Below, piece after piece: positions 29,875 to 38,998 of a stretch of 45,288 nt of DNA. How positions within the stretch are numbered: the first letter of the stretch is position 1; each line of letters opens with the position of its first letter. The notes under the pieces were generated by a model that saw only the letters and a list, made by a program, of their open reading frames with translations, ran no database searches and was not told the DNA's origin. The DNA lies in contig JAJXWD010000019.1 in the NCBI GenBank assembly GCA_021781835.1, forward strand, positions 1 to 45,288, written 5' to 3'. A program made the translations under genes and the position numbers. Source of the DNA: Pseudomonadota bacterium (GTDB lineage: Bacteria > Pseudomonadota > Alphaproteobacteria > Acetobacterales > Acetobacteraceae).

Positions 29875-30798
29875 TCAAGGGGTTTTGCTTGTGGTAACAT
29901 AATACCGCGCGGCACTGCTTGCCGAGTTTGCTGGATTTTCCAGCAACTTCAAAAACCCCTCGGGGCCGTCTGGCGGGTCGATGTAAAAATTTTCGCCCAA
30001 TGACTGCCAAATCGCCGATTTCCCAAGCCCGCGGAGCGTGGTTTTGAGTAAAATGGGCGCCACCGGCACCAGCCGGGCCGGGCGGCCGAGCCCCTCGCCC
30101 AGCGCGCGGCACAGCTCTGGCGGGGTCAGGGGCGTGGGGTGGGCGGCCAGCACCGGCGCGGCCGGCGGGGGGGCGGCGAGCAGGGTCAGCGCCAGGGCGG
30201 CCAGATCATCCACCGCCACATAAGAGCGCTGGTTGGCGAGCGCGCCGAAGGGCAGGGGCACGCCTTGCGCGATCAGCCGCATGAGCCGGGGCAAATTGCC
30301 CTTGGCGCCCGCGCCCAGCACGGGGGCGGGGCGCAAGATGATCACCCCCTCGCCAAAGGCGGCCCGCACCGCCTGCTCACCGGCGAGCTTGCTGTGGGCA
30401 TAAAAATCCGCCGGCGCCGGGGGCGTGGTGCTGGTCACCGGCCCCGGCTGGGCCCGGCCCAGCACATAGGCGCTGGAGATCTGCACAAACCGTTTTGCCC
30501 CGGCGGCGCGCGCGGCCATGGCGAGATGGGCGGCGGCGGTGACATTCTGGGCGGTCCAAAGCGCGGCGGACAGGCCGCGCCGGTGGCCAAGCCCGGCGGC
30601 GTTGATCACGGCATCCAGCGGCGGCAGGGCCGGTTTGGCGCTGGCCAGATCGCCCAGCACCAGCATTTTGGCATCCACGGGCAGGGCGGCCGGCGCGCGC
30701 AGCCCGGCATAAAGCGTGGCGTTTGGCATCGCCTCGCGCGCCGCGCGCAGCATCGCCGCGCCGATAAACCCGCCAGCTCCCGTCACCAGCAGGCGCAT
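29875..30798 (-). CDS. NAD(P)-dependent epimerase/dehydratase family protein
   Basis: An extended short-chain dehydrogenase of 307 residues, probably acting on a nucleotide sugar or similar substrate. The Rossmann start MRLLVTGAGGFIGAAMLRAA is clear. VINAAGLGHRR and the catalytic Ser (ISSAYV) with Tyr and Lys in YAHSK are in place. The C-terminal 100 residues, rich in Pro and Leu, decide the substrate and are not recognisable. It lies seven bases after the proline-rich membrane protein and 54 before rplM, in a run beginning with purH. Confidence 0.88.
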   Translation of the reverse strand: MRLLVTGAGGFIGAAMLRAAREAMPNATLYAGLRAPAALPVDAKMLVLGDLASAKPALPPLDAVINAAGLGHRRGLSAALWTAQNVTAAAHLAMAARAAGAKRFVQISSAYVLGRAQPGPVTSTTPPAPADFYAHSKLAGEQAVRAAFGEGVIILRPAPVLGAGAKGNLPRLMRLIAQGVPLPFGALANQRSYVAVDDLAALALTLLAAPPPAAPVLAAHPTPLTPPELCRALGEGLGRPARLVPVAPILLKTTLRGLGKSAIWQSLGENFYIDPPDGPEGFLKLLENPANSASSAARYYVTTSKTP

Positions 30799-30805
30799 CC
30801 GGGGG

Positions 30806-31348
30806 TCAGTCGAGCTTGGGCTCGGTGCGGCGGGGGCGTGGCGGCTGGGGCTGGGGCTGGGGGCTCAGCCGCTCGCGCGCGTAAGGCTGCAACGGCTCGC
30901 GCGGGGGGGCGAAGCGCTGGGCCGCCGGTTGCTCGGCCGGGGGCGCGAACCGCCGGGGCTGAGGCTCGGGCTGGGGGATGGGCGTCCGGCGGGGCGGCGG
31001 CTCGTCAAAGCCTGGCGGGTAGGCATCGCGCGGGGGGGGGGCAAAGCGCGGCTCGGGCGGGTGGCTCTCGCGCGATTTCTTGAGCAGCCCGAAATCGGGC
31101 ACGTCATCCACATATTCGGCGCGGGTCACGGGCGGCAGGGCGCCGCTCATGCGCATGCCCAGTATCCGCAGATCGTCCTGCATCTGGTCGAGCTGGGCCT
31201 CGAGCGATTCGAGGCGCGATTTCACCCCGAACACCGAGAACGGCATCATGAGGAAGGCGAGCCCCCACAGCAGCACCGGCAGCGCCACCAGCACGATGGC
31301 CCAGCCGGGCAGCCAAACGGGAAGCGCGAAAGGCAGGTTGAGTGGCAT
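30806..31348 (-). CDS. Membrane-anchored proline-rich protein, function unknown
   Basis: A 180-residue protein not assigned to a family. One or two hydrophobic helices span residues 10-42 (PVWLPGWAIVLVALPVLLWG, then AFLMMPFSVFG). A short coiled coil with heptad Leu/Ile follows (SRLESLEAQLDQMQDDLRIL). From residue 90 to the end the sequence is low-complexity Pro/Arg/Glu (FAPPPRDAYPPGFDEPPPRR and similar, with three FAPP repeats), surely disordered. The anchor-coil-linker design resembles envelope scaffolding proteins. It sits between purH (20 bases) and the epimerase (7 bases), suggesting one transcript. Confidence 0.75.
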   Translation of the reverse strand: MPLNLPFALPVWLPGWAIVLVALPVLLWGLAFLMMPFSVFGVKSRLESLEAQLDQMQDDLRILGMRMSGALPPVTRAEYVDDVPDFGLLKKSRESHPPEPRFAPPPRDAYPPGFDEPPPRRTPIPQPEPQPRRFAPPAEQPAAQRFAPPREPLQPYARERLSPQPQPQPPRPRRTEPKLD

Positions 31349-31368
31349 GGTGCCTCTCTATAGCAGGT

Positions 31369-32925
31369 TTAGTGGCGGAAATGGCGCATATTCGTGAACA
31401 CCATGGCGATGCCGGCCTTGTTGGCCGCCTCGATCACCTCATTGTCACGAATGGACCCGCCCGGTTGGATGACCGAACTGGCCCCCGCGGCAATCGCGGC
31501 TTCCAGCCCGTCGGCGAAGGGGAAAAACGCATCGGACGCCACCGCGCAGCCGGTGAAGTCCAAATTCGCCGCCTTGCCGCGCCAGGCGGCGATGCGCGCG
31601 CTATCGACCCGGTTCATCTGCCCCGCGCCAACCCCCAGCGTCGCCTGGTTCTTGGCATACACAATGGCGTTTGACTTCACATGCTTGCCGACCCGGAAGG
31701 CGAACAGCATGTCGTCGATCTCGGCGGGCGTGGGGGCGCGTTCGGTCACCACCTGGAGGTCGGCCGCCGTCACCCGGCCGGCATCGCGCGTTTGCACCAA
31801 AAACCCGCCCGAGAGCGACTTGAAGGTGAGCGCGGCGTCCAGCGGGTCGGGCACGCCGCCGGTGGTCAGCAGGCGCAGGTTCTTCTTCTTGGCGAGCAGC
31901 GCCTTGGCGGCCTCCGTCGCCTCGGGGGCAATGATCACCTCGGTGAAGATGGTGGCGATCTTGGCCGCCGTCTCCTCATCGAGCAAGCGGTTGAGCGCGA
32001 CAATGCCGCCAAACGCCGAAACCGGGTCGCAGGCCAGCGCGGCATCCCAGGCTTGCGCCGTGCTGGCCGCGCTCGCCACGCCGCAGGGGTTGGCGTGCTT
32101 CACAATCACCACCGTCGGCGCGTCAAACTCGCTCACGCATTCAAAGGCGGCGTCGGTGTCATTGTAATTATTGTAGGAAAGCTCCTTGCCCTGGGCCTGG
32201 GTGGCGGTGGCCACGCCCAGGCGCGCGGGCGAGGTGGTGTAAAACGCCGCGGTCTGGTGCGGGTTCTCGCCATAGCGCAGCTCCTGCTTTTTCTCCCCCG
32301 CGAAGCTCACGCGCGCGGGGTAAGCGGTGCCGTTCTGGGCGGCGAACCAGCCGGAGATGGCGGCATCATAGGCGGCGGTGCGGGCATAGGCGGCGGCGGC
32401 CAGCGCGCGGCGCGTGCCCAGCGTGGTGCCGCCATGCTCGGCCAGTTCGGCCAGCACCTGGGCGTAATGGGCGGGCTCGGTGAGCACGGCCACGCTCTCA
32501 TGGTTCTTGGCCGCCGAGCGGATCATGGCCGGGCCGCCAATGTCGATATTCTCGATGCACGCCTCAAACGGCGCGCCCTTGGCCACGGTCGCCTCGAACG
32601 GGTAGAGATTGACCGCCACCAGATCGATGGGCGCGATGTTGTGCGCATGCATCTCGGCCACATGCTCGGGCACGCTCCGGCGGCCCAGAATGCCGCCATG
32701 CACCTGGGGCACCAGCGTCTTCACGCGGCCATCCAGAATTTCAGGGAAGCCGGTATGTTCGGAGACCTCGGTAACCGGAATGCCGGCCTCGCGCAGCGCC
32801 TTGGCGGAGCCGCCGGTGGAGAGGATCTTCGTTCCATGCGCCTCGAGCGCGCGGGCAAACTCGATCAGGCCGGTCTTGTCGGAAACGGAGATCAGGGCGG
32901 TCTTGATGCGCACAATATCGGTCAC
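31369..32925 (-). CDS. purH: Bifunctional AICAR transformylase / IMP cyclohydrolase
   Basis: Performs the last two steps of IMP synthesis. The 518 residues hold the N-terminal cyclohydrolase domain ([46 protein letters not shown]). The transformylase domain follows with [21 protein letters not shown], and near the end [14 protein letters not shown]. The start is GTG 32925, with GGAG seven bases upstream; the frame is open to 33063 but those residues have no family match. It begins the minus-strand run purH > membrane protein > epimerase > rplM > rpsI. Confidence 0.97.
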   Translation of the reverse strand: MTDIVRIKTALISVSDKTGLIEFARALEAHGTKILSTGGSAKALREAGIPVTEVSEHTGFPEILDGRVKTLVPQVHGGILGRRSVPEHVAEMHAHNIAPIDLVAVNLYPFEATVAKGAPFEACIENIDIGGPAMIRSAAKNHESVAVLTEPAHYAQVLAELAEHGGTTLGTRRALAAAAYARTAAYDAAISGWFAAQNGTAYPARVSFAGEKKQELRYGENPHQTAAFYTTSPARLGVATATQAQGKELSYNNYNDTDAAFECVSEFDAPTVVIVKHANPCGVASAASTAQAWDAALACDPVSAFGGIVALNRLLDEETAAKIATIFTEVIIAPEATEAAKALLAKKKNLRLLTTGGVPDPLDAALTFKSLSGGFLVQTRDAGRVTAADLQVVTERAPTPAEIDDMLFAFRVGKHVKSNAIVYAKNQATLGVGAGQMNRVDSARIAAWRGKAANLDFTGCAVASDAFFPFADGLEAAIAAGASSVIQPGGSIRDNEVIEAANKAGIAMVFTNMRHFRH

Positions 32926-33133
32926 GGGGCGGCTCCAGTCCTTAGTCAACCAAAAGAATGCCCAGGCGCGCGGCGGTCTTGGCCGCGCTCCCCGATGGTC
33001 TGCCATCTCAGCGCCAGTCACGCGGCTGGCGCGCGATGTGGCATGGGCCGCGCCGCTTAGCAAGGCATGGAGCGTGGGGCTGGGTTTCGGTAAATGGCCG
33101 CCGTCGGCCGGGCGTTGGCTGGGGCGCGGGGGT
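32926..33133 (-). other. Upstream region of purH, no gene seen
   Basis: Two hundred and eight bases of high GC between the purH start and repeat copy 1. I see the purH ribosome binding site (GGAG) but no clear -35/-10 pair, no riboswitch-like fold and no credible reading frame. Frames that stay open here lack initiation signals. Confidence 0.5.
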
Positions 33134-33239
33134 TAGAGCGGGATGCGTTATGACGCACCCGCTCTAGTTATATTTTAACGATCAATTTCATTGGTTTAGC
33201 TTGCGTCTGTCGACTCAATCCAAACCAATATTGATCTAA
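33134..33239 (+). repeat. Structured 106-bp repeat, copy 1
   Basis: This stretch matches 41214-41319 at 98 of 106 positions in the same orientation. It has two foldable parts. The first stem is AGAGCGGG-A-TGCGT with ACGCA-CCCGCTCT. The second is GATCAAT-ttc-ATTGGTTT pairing with AAACCAAT-ATTGATC across a 24-base loop containing GTCGAC. In the second copy one T-A pair of this stem is C-G, a compensatory change. It is AT-rich in the middle, encodes nothing and has no target-site duplication I can define. Confidence 0.88.
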
Positions 33240-33457
33240 TGCTGCAGGGCGGGCACGCGCGCGGCGTGGTGGGGCTCGGCGCCGTCATGCTCATCGGCGC
33301 GCGCATCGGGGCCGCTGAAGAAGCGGAGCTTGCTGGCGGCATCGATGCCAGCGGCATTGCCGGCGGCTTGCGTATGAGGAGCGACCGCGCCGTTGGCCTG
33401 CCGGTGAAAACGCGGCACGGCCCACAACATGAAACCGGGTTGGGTTTTGGTCGGCAT
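33236..33457 (-). CDS. Small hypothetical protein
   Basis: A 73-residue frame from ATG 33457, with AAGG about ten bases upstream. Codon third positions are mostly G or C, as in the neighbouring genes, which supports real coding. Sequence features are few: MPTKTQPGFMLWAVPRFHRQ, then a Gly/Ala-rich middle and a His/Asp/Glu-rich end (ARADEHDGAEPHHAARVP). No membrane segment or known domain. Its stop codon TAG is formed by the last bases of repeat copy 1, so the repeat may have cut the original end. I do not recognise the family. Confidence 0.55.
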   Translation of the reverse strand: MPTKTQPGFMLWAVPRFHRQANGAVAPHTQAAGNAAGIDAASKLRFFSGPDARADEHDGAEPHHAARVPALQH

Positions 33458-33748
33458 TTTTATCAACCTTCAAGTTGTGAGGGGCTTTTAGCCCAACCCG
33501 CCCATGCGGGCCAGACCGGAAATAGCCCGCGCAGGTTAAATTTCGCCTATTTGAGTGAAATATTTTTATGATTAACCATTATGTGACACAATTTTGAAAA
33601 AATTTTGTGCGCTGCGATGGTTTTGTGCAACGCCGTTGTTGCGGCGCAAAAACTTATGACGATACCGTTAACAATCTTGCCGTGAAGGAGTGCGGGCTGG
33701 CGGGTAAGCGTATCGCCAGCGGGGCAGGGGGGTGCTAAGAGGCGGAGC
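33458..33748 (+). other. AT-rich intergenic region before yicC
   Basis: About 290 bases, with much lower GC around 33540-33660 than elsewhere. It must hold the promoters of both the small hypothetical gene and yicC-gmk. Small stems are present (GGGCT-TTT-AGCCC near 33484; CCCGC-CCAT-GCGGG near 33500). No gene, tRNA or strong promoter match was found by eye. Confidence 0.45.
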
Positions 33749-34666
33749 ATGACCGATCCTGCACAAAATACCTCGCGCTTGTCGTCGATGACCGGCTTCG
33801 CCCGGGCCACGGGTGAGCTTAACGGCGCCAGTTTCACCTGGGAGCTGCGTTCCGTGAACGGCCGCGGGCTGGATGTGAAGCTGCGCCTGCCCTCGGGCTT
33901 CGAGGCGCTGGAATTTCCCCTCCGCGAGCTGGCGGGCAAGAGCCTCAAGCGCGGCAATGTCAGCGGCGGGCTGGCGCTCAAGCGCGAGCAGGCGGGGGCC
34001 ATCATGCCCGATCTCGAGGCGCTCCACCGCATCAAGGAGCTGGCCATCGCCCTGGCCGATGATATTCCCGGCGCCCTGCCGCCCCGTGCCGAGCTGATTC
34101 TCGGCCTGCCGGGCGTGATGAAAAGCACCAACAGCCCGGAAGAGCTTTCCGAGGAGGCGCAGCTGGCGTTGCACGAGGCGGTCAAGACCGCCTTCGCCCA
34201 GGCCCTGCGCGCGCTCGATGAGGCACGCCGCGCCGAGGGCGCCAAGCTTGCCGCGCTGGTGGCTGGCAATGTCGAGGAGATCGCGCATCTTCTGGCCGCC
34301 GCCCGGCAGGAGGCCGCCAAACAGCCCGAGGCCCATCGCGCCCGCCTGGCCGCGCAGCTGGCCGAGATCATAGGCGGCACGCCCGGCCTGCCCGAGGAGC
34401 GTTTGGCCCAGGAAATCGCCCTGCTCGCCACTAAATCGGACGTGCGCGAGGAGCTGGACCGGCTGAGCGCCCATATAGACGCCGCGCGCGCCTTGCTGAA
34501 AGAGGGCGTGGCGGTCGGCCGCAAGCTCGATTTTCTCATGCAGGAATTCAACCGCGAGGCGAACACGCTGTGCTCCAAATCGGCCTCGCTGGCGCTCACC
34601 TCCATCGGCCTCGCGCTGAAAGCCGCCATCGAGCAGCTGCGCGAGCAGGTGCAAAACATTGAATAG
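33749..34666 (+). CDS. YicC/YloC family endoribonuclease
   Basis: A 305-residue member of the YicC family, reported in E. coli to act as an endoribonuclease in small-RNA turnover. The N-terminal signature SSMTGFARATGE, then FTWELRSVNGRGLDVKLRLP, is diagnostic. The C-terminal DUF1732 part is TKSDVREELDRLSAHIDAAR, VGRKLDFLMQEFNREANTLC and the ending LKAAIEQLREQVQNIE. Length is normal. The start ATG follows GGCGGAGC. It overlaps gmk by eight bases, the usual yicC-gmk pair of proteobacteria. Confidence 0.95.
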   Translation: MTDPAQNTSRLSSMTGFARATGELNGASFTWELRSVNGRGLDVKLRLPSGFEALEFPLRELAGKSLKRGNVSGGLALKREQAGAIMPDLEALHRIKELAIALADDIPGALPPRAELILGLPGVMKSTNSPEELSEEAQLALHEAVKTAFAQALRALDEARRAEGAKLAALVAGNVEEIAHLLAAARQEAAKQPEAHRARLAAQLAEIIGGTPGLPEERLAQEIALLATKSDVREELDRLSAHIDAARALLKEGVAVGRKLDFLMQEFNREANTLCSKSASLALTSIGLALKAAIEQLREQVQNIE

Positions 34667-35249
34667 GCGCGGGCTTTGCCTGGTGCTGGCGGCGCCCTCG
34701 GGGGCGGGCAAAACCACCCTCTCGCGGCTGCTGCTCGAGCAGGATGACGAGCTGCACCTCTCGGTGAGCGTCACCACCCGCGAGCGCCGGTTGGGCGAGA
34801 AAGAGGGCAAGCATTATCATTTCATCAGCCAGGAGCGGTTCGATGATATGGTGGCCCACGATGACCTGCTCGAATATGCGCGGGTGTTTGGCCGCTCCTA
34901 CGGCACCCCGCGCGACAAGGTGGAGGCGGCGCTGCGTGCTGGGGAGGATGTGATGTTCGACATTGACTGGCAGGGGTTTCGCCAGATCAAGGCGGCCATG
35001 TCGGGCGATGTGGTGGGGGTGTTCATCCGCCCGCCCAACCTGGAAACCCTGCGCAACCGCCTGATCAAACGCGGCGACACGTCAGAGCAGGTCGAGCATC
35101 GCATGGCTCATGCGGAGGCTGAAATCTCCCATGCCGGCGAGTTTGATTATGTGGTCGAAAACCACGATCTCGATGTGGCGCTGGCCGATTTACGGGCGAT
35201 TTTGCGTGCCTCACGCCTCGCCACCAGCCGCCAACTCTCCCCCAAATAA
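34659..35249 (+). CDS. gmk: Guanylate kinase
   Basis: Phosphorylates GMP to GDP. The 196 residues contain the P-loop APSGAGKTT with Lys18, the GMP-binding SVSVTTRERRLGEKEGKHYH, YGTPRDKVEAALRAGEDV, and FDIDWQGFRQIK. No ATG exists between the yicC stop and the P-loop in this frame, so the start is TTG 34659 inside the end of yicC. A weak TTG start coupled to yicC would keep gmk tied to its upstream gene. A hairpin pair follows at 35253-35292. Confidence 0.96.
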   Translation: MNRRGLCLVLAAPSGAGKTTLSRLLLEQDDELHLSVSVTTRERRLGEKEGKHYHFISQERFDDMVAHDDLLEYARVFGRSYGTPRDKVEAALRAGEDVMFDIDWQGFRQIKAAMSGDVVGVFIRPPNLETLRNRLIKRGDTSEQVEHRMAHAEAEISHAGEFDYVVENHDLDVALADLRAILRASRLATSRQLSPK

Positions 35250-35252
35250 GTT

Positions 35253-35292
35253 CCAAAAGTTTTTTGGGCCGCCTTTTTTACAAAAAAGGCGG
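35253..35292 (+). terminator. Two A/T-stem hairpins after gmk
   Basis: CCAAAA (35253-35258) pairs with TTTTGG (35262-35267), then CCGCCTTTTTT (35269-35279) pairs perfectly with AAAAAAGGCGG (35282-35292). The runs of T lie inside the stems rather than after them. Very similar 3' structures are, from memory, common after genes in Acetobacteraceae and probably work as terminators for gmk and the convergent glycosyltransferase. Confidence 0.6.
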
Positions 35293-35315
35293 ATTCCTCT
35301 CTGCTCTGCCTCGGC

Positions 35316-36065
35316 CTACTCCGCCCCCAGGCGGTAATGCCGCCAATGGTAGAAAAACCGGGCAATATCCGCCGGCCATTTGCGGGGCATCACCCGGTAA
35401 ATCCCCGTGCGCCGCCCCCGGCCATTGCCGGGCGCCCGGACTGGAATGGTGGTGGGGGTCTGGGTATTTTCCCATATTGGATGAGGCAATACAGAAAACG
35501 TGTTGAGTTTATGAAAATAATACTCATCCAGCAGCACGTCGATCTGCTGCGTCATGGGCAAGGCGTACTCGGCAAAGCGGCGCGCCGCGGCATTGGTGAT
35601 GACATAAGCCTGTGACCCGCAGGCGCCGCCAAACAGCCGCGCCAGCCCGCGCCCGGCCAGGGGCGCCACCAGCTTGGCCGGGCGCGGCCGCTTGCCGGCC
35701 AGGCGGATGATGTCAAACCGCCGCTCCAGCTTGGCAATGGCCCCCAGCACGCGGGGCAGGTCGGGGGCCAGCTCCACATCGTCTTCAATAATCAGCCCCA
35801 TGGCCGCCCCGCTCGCCGCCACGGCCTGGCAGGCTTTCACATGGCTCAGCCCGCAGGCAATCTCATAAGGCGAGAGTTCGGTGCCATAAACGCGCAGGCG
35901 CTTGCGGCGGTCATAGGCATGGGCGGGCAGCGGGTCCTGGCCGTCTATGGCGTCGATGAAGCAAAATTCCAGTCCCAGCGCCGCCAGCCGTTCGCTCATG
36001 GCGGCGCGCCGCTCGGGCGAGCGCTTGAGCGAGACGACATAAATAGGCAAGGCTGAGGGCGGCAT
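35316..36065 (-). CDS. Glycosyltransferase family 25 (LOS/LPS glycan)
   Basis: A 249-residue glycosyltransferase of the family that adds galactose or similar sugars to lipooligosaccharide. IYVVSLKRSPERRAAMSERL opens the fold, followed by FCFIDAIDG, then GLSHVKACQ, the metal-site-like LIIEDDVEL, and GSQAYVITNAAARRFAEYAL. The final part, DVLLDEYYFHKLNTFSVLP, fits the acceptor side. ATG 36065 is preferred; the frame is open to 36143 but those residues look non-coding. The ribosome binding site is weak. It stands alone between gmk and gyrA, with no other surface-sugar genes near. Confidence 0.88.
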   Translation of the reverse strand: MPPSALPIYVVSLKRSPERRAAMSERLAALGLEFCFIDAIDGQDPLPAHAYDRRKRLRVYGTELSPYEIACGLSHVKACQAVAASGAAMGLIIEDDVELAPDLPRVLGAIAKLERRFDIIRLAGKRPRPAKLVAPLAGRGLARLFGGACGSQAYVITNAAARRFAEYALPMTQQIDVLLDEYYFHKLNTFSVLPHPIWENTQTPTTIPVRAPGNGRGRRTGIYRVMPRKWPADIARFFYHWRHYRLGAE

Positions 36066-36145
36066 GAAAACCCGGTCGGAGAACAAGGGCAGGTTGTGCC
36101 AAAGTGGCGTAGGCCAGGCAAGAGGGGGCGGCTGGCCGGGCAAAT

Positions 36146-36174
36146 TTGTAAACCCCGCCGCGCTGTGCTATGGA
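36146..36174 (+). promoter_or_regulatory. Possible gyrA promoter
   Basis: TTGTAA (36146-36151) and TATGGA (36169-36174), with a 17-base spacer, in the 206-base divergent gap before gyrA. About 90 bases of leader would follow. Match to consensus is moderate. Confidence 0.35.
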
Positions 36175-36271
36175 AGCAACACAATGCTTGATATAAACCA
36201 CAGCTTTTTCAAAGGCTTACAAGAAACGCTGGCGGGGCTTCCGGCAGCAGGCAAAGGCTTGAACACCTGAC

Positions 36272-38998
36272 ATGACCGATACACCAGCAGACCCCGGGGC
36301 GCCTGTTCCGCCCGTGCGGGCGGGCGAGCCTGTCTCCATCGAATTGGAGATGCGCAAATCCTATCTTGATTACGCGATGTCGGTCATCGTCTCGCGCGCC
36401 TTGCCCGATGCGCGCGACGGCCTGAAGCCCGTGCACCGGCGTATTCTCTACGCCATGAACGAGGCGGGCAACACGCCCGACAAGCCCTACCGCAAATCCG
36501 CGCGCATGACCGGTGACGTGATGGGTACCTACCATCCGCACGGCGACTCCGCCATTTACCTCTCGGCCGTCCGCATGGCGCAGGATTTCTCCATGCGCCT
36601 GCCGCTGATCGACGGCCAGGGCAATTTCGGCTCCATCGACGGCGACGCCCCCGCCGCCATGCGTTACACCGAAATGCGCCTGGCCCCCGCCGCCATGCTG
36701 CTGCTGGCCGACATCGACAAAGACACCGTCGATTTCCAGCCGAACTACGACGAGAGCGAGCAGGAACCCAAGGTTCTGCCCGCTGCCTTCCCCAATCTGC
36801 TCATCAACGGCTCCAACGGCATCGCCGTGGGCATGGCCACCAACATTCCGCCCCATAATCCGGGCGAGATTTTGGACGCCGTGCTGGCCATGATCTCAAA
36901 CCCCGAAATCACCCTCGATGAGCTGATCAAGATCGTCCCCGGCCCGGATTTCCCGACCTCTGGCATCATCCTCGGGCGCTCAGGCATCCGTTCGGCCTTC
37001 GAGACGGGCCGGGGCTCGATTTTGGTGCGCGCCAAGGCCGAGATCGAGGAAATCCGCAAGGACCGCCAGGCGATCATCGTCACCGAAATCCCCTATCAGG
37101 TGAATAAATCCACACTCCTGGAGCGCATCGCCGAGCTGGTGCGCGCCAAGGAGATCGAGGGCATCGCCGATCTGCGCGACGAATCGGACCGCGACGGCAT
37201 GCGCATCGTCATCGAGGTGAAGCGCGACGCCACGCCCGAAGTGGTGCTCAACCAGCTTTACCGCCTGACCAATCTGCAATCGAGCTTCGGCATCAACATG
37301 CTGGCGCTCGACCGGGGCCGCCCGCGGCAGATGGGGCTGAAGGAGCTGCTCGGCCTGTTCATCGAGTTCCGCGAAGAGGTCATCCTGCGCCGCGCGCGCT
37401 TCGATCTCTCCAAGGCCCGCGACCGCGCCCACCTGCTCATCGGCCTTGGCATCGCGGTCGCCAATATCGATGAGGTCATCAAGATCATCCGCAACAGCCC
37501 CGACTCCAACACGGCGCGCATCGCGCTCATGGAGCGCGAATGGCCGGCCGATGACGTGCTCTCCCTGCTGGCGCTGGTCGATGACCAGGGCAATCATGTC
37601 TCTGAGCAAAACACCATCCACCTGACCGACGCCCAGGCCCGCGGCATCCTCGAGCTCCGCCTCGCCCGCCTCACCGGGCTGGAGCGCGACAAGATCCATA
37701 ACGAGCTGGGCGAGGTCGCGGTGCGGATCGAGGAATATCTCGCCATCATCGGCTCGCGCATCCGCCGGCTCGAGGTCATGCAGACCGAGCTGCTGGCCGC
37801 GCGCGAAAAAATCGCCAGCCCGCGCAAATCCGCGATCGAGGACACCGCCTCCGACCTCGACGATGAAAGCCTCATCGAGCCGGGGCAGATGGTCATCACC
37901 CTCACGCGTGACGGCTTCATCAAGCGCACCCCGCTCGAGGTGTTCCGCGCCCAAAATCGCGGCGGCAAGGGGCGCGCGGCGGCCAGCACGCGGGGCGATG
38001 ACATCGTCACCCGCTCCTTCAACGCCCACACCCACCAGTTCGTGCTGTTCTTCTCCGAAAACGGCAAGGTGTTCCGCGAAAAAGTCTGGCGCCTGCCCGA
38101 GGCCGCGCCCAACACGCGCGGGCGCGCCCTGGTCAATCTGCTGCCAGAGCTGGGCGGAGACCAGATCACCACCGTGCTGCCGCTCCCCCAGGATGAAAGC
38201 CTGTGGGAGAGCCTGCACCTGGTCTTCGCCACCGCGTCGGGCAATGTGCGCCGCAACCGGCTGGCGGATTTCCGCAATGTCCGCGCGTCCGGCCTCATCG
38301 CCATGAAGCTGGACGAGGGCGATCACCTGATCGGCGTGGCCACCTGCCGCGAGGGGGATGACGTGTTCCTCGCCACGCGGGCGGGCCGCTGCATCCGCTT
38401 CCAGATCACCGATGAGACGCTGCGCGTCTTCTCGGGCCGTGACTCCACCGGCGTGCGCGGCATCCGGCTCAATGGCGATGACGTGGTCATCAGCCTTTCG
38501 GTGCTGCGCCATGTCGAGGCGAGCATCGGCGAGCGCGCCGCTTATCTGAAGGCGCGCAATACCGCCACCGAGGATGAGACCGCGCCCGAGCCCGAAGCCG
38601 AGGAGGAGATCGCCGAGGAAGCGCTGAGCGAGGCGCGGCTGGCCGAGCTGTCGGCCATGGAGGAGATCATCCTCACCGTCACCGACAGCGGCTTTGGCAA
38701 GCGTTCCTCGGCCTATGAGTATCGTGTCACCGGGCGCGGCGGCCAGGGCGTGGCGAACATCACGCTCAACGCCAAGCGCAACGGCACGGCCGTGGCGGCC
38801 AGCTTCGCCGTGCGCCCGGGCGATGACATCATGCTGGTGACCGATGGCGGCCAGCTCATCCGCGTGCCGGTCGATCAGGTGCGCGTCACGGGCCGCGCGG
38901 CCATGGGCGTGACCATGTTCCGCGTCGGCGAGGATGAGCGCGTGACCAGCGTGTTCCCGGTTTTGGAAGACGAGGAGGAGACGGCGGAAGATGGCTGA
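36272..38998 (+). CDS. gyrA: DNA gyrase subunit A
   Basis: Breaks and rejoins DNA in negative supercoiling. The 908 residues include the catalytic Tyr132 (AMRYTEMRL), [16 protein letters not shown], and the GyrA box as QNRGGKG in the C-terminal beta-pinwheel, which marks gyrase rather than topoisomerase IV. An acidic insert ([20 protein letters not shown]) interrupts the last blades. In the quinolone-resistance region the residue equal to E. coli Ser83 is Ser93, but that equal to Asp87 is Leu97 (codon CTC at 36560), unusual because this position is normally acidic. It overlaps coaD by eight bases. Confidence 0.98.
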   Translation: MTDTPADPGAPVPPVRAGEPVSIELEMRKSYLDYAMSVIVSRALPDARDGLKPVHRRILYAMNEAGNTPDKPYRKSARMTGDVMGTYHPHGDSAIYLSAVRMAQDFSMRLPLIDGQGNFGSIDGDAPAAMRYTEMRLAPAAMLLLADIDKDTVDFQPNYDESEQEPKVLPAAFPNLLINGSNGIAVGMATNIPPHNPGEILDAVLAMISNPEITLDELIKIVPGPDFPTSGIILGRSGIRSAFETGRGSILVRAKAEIEEIRKDRQAIIVTEIPYQVNKSTLLERIAELVRAKEIEGIADLRDESDRDGMRIVIEVKRDATPEVVLNQLYRLTNLQSSFGINMLALDRGRPRQMGLKELLGLFIEFREEVILRRARFDLSKARDRAHLLIGLGIAVANIDEVIKIIRNSPDSNTARIALMEREWPADDVLSLLALVDDQGNHVSEQNTIHLTDAQARGILELRLARLTGLERDKIHNELGEVAVRIEEYLAIIGSRIRRLEVMQTELLAAREKIASPRKSAIEDTASDLDDESLIEPGQMVITLTRDGFIKRTPLEVFRAQNRGGKGRAAASTRGDDIVTRSFNAHTHQFVLFFSENGKVFREKVWRLPEAAPNTRGRALVNLLPELGGDQITTVLPLPQDESLWESLHLVFATASGNVRRNRLADFRNVRASGLIAMKLDEGDHLIGVATCREGDDVFLATRAGRCIRFQITDETLRVFSGRDSTGVRGIRLNGDDVVISLSVLRHVEASIGERAAYLKARNTATEDETAPEPEAEEEIAEEALSEARLAELSAMEEIILTVTDSGFGKRSSAYEYRVTGRGGQGVANITLNAKRNGTAVAASFAVRPGDDIMLVTDGGQLIRVPVDQVRVTGRAAMGVTMFRVGEDERVTSVFPVLEDEEETAEDG

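Noticed and set aside
32926-33063. N-terminal extension of purH
   Set aside because: GTG 32925 has a well-placed GGAG and matches the usual PurH start; the upstream residues look like non-coding DNA.
33239-33571. A 110-codon plus-strand frame over the small hypothetical gene
   Set aside because: It begins in the repeat end and shows weaker codon bias than the minus-strand frame, which also has an upstream AAGG.
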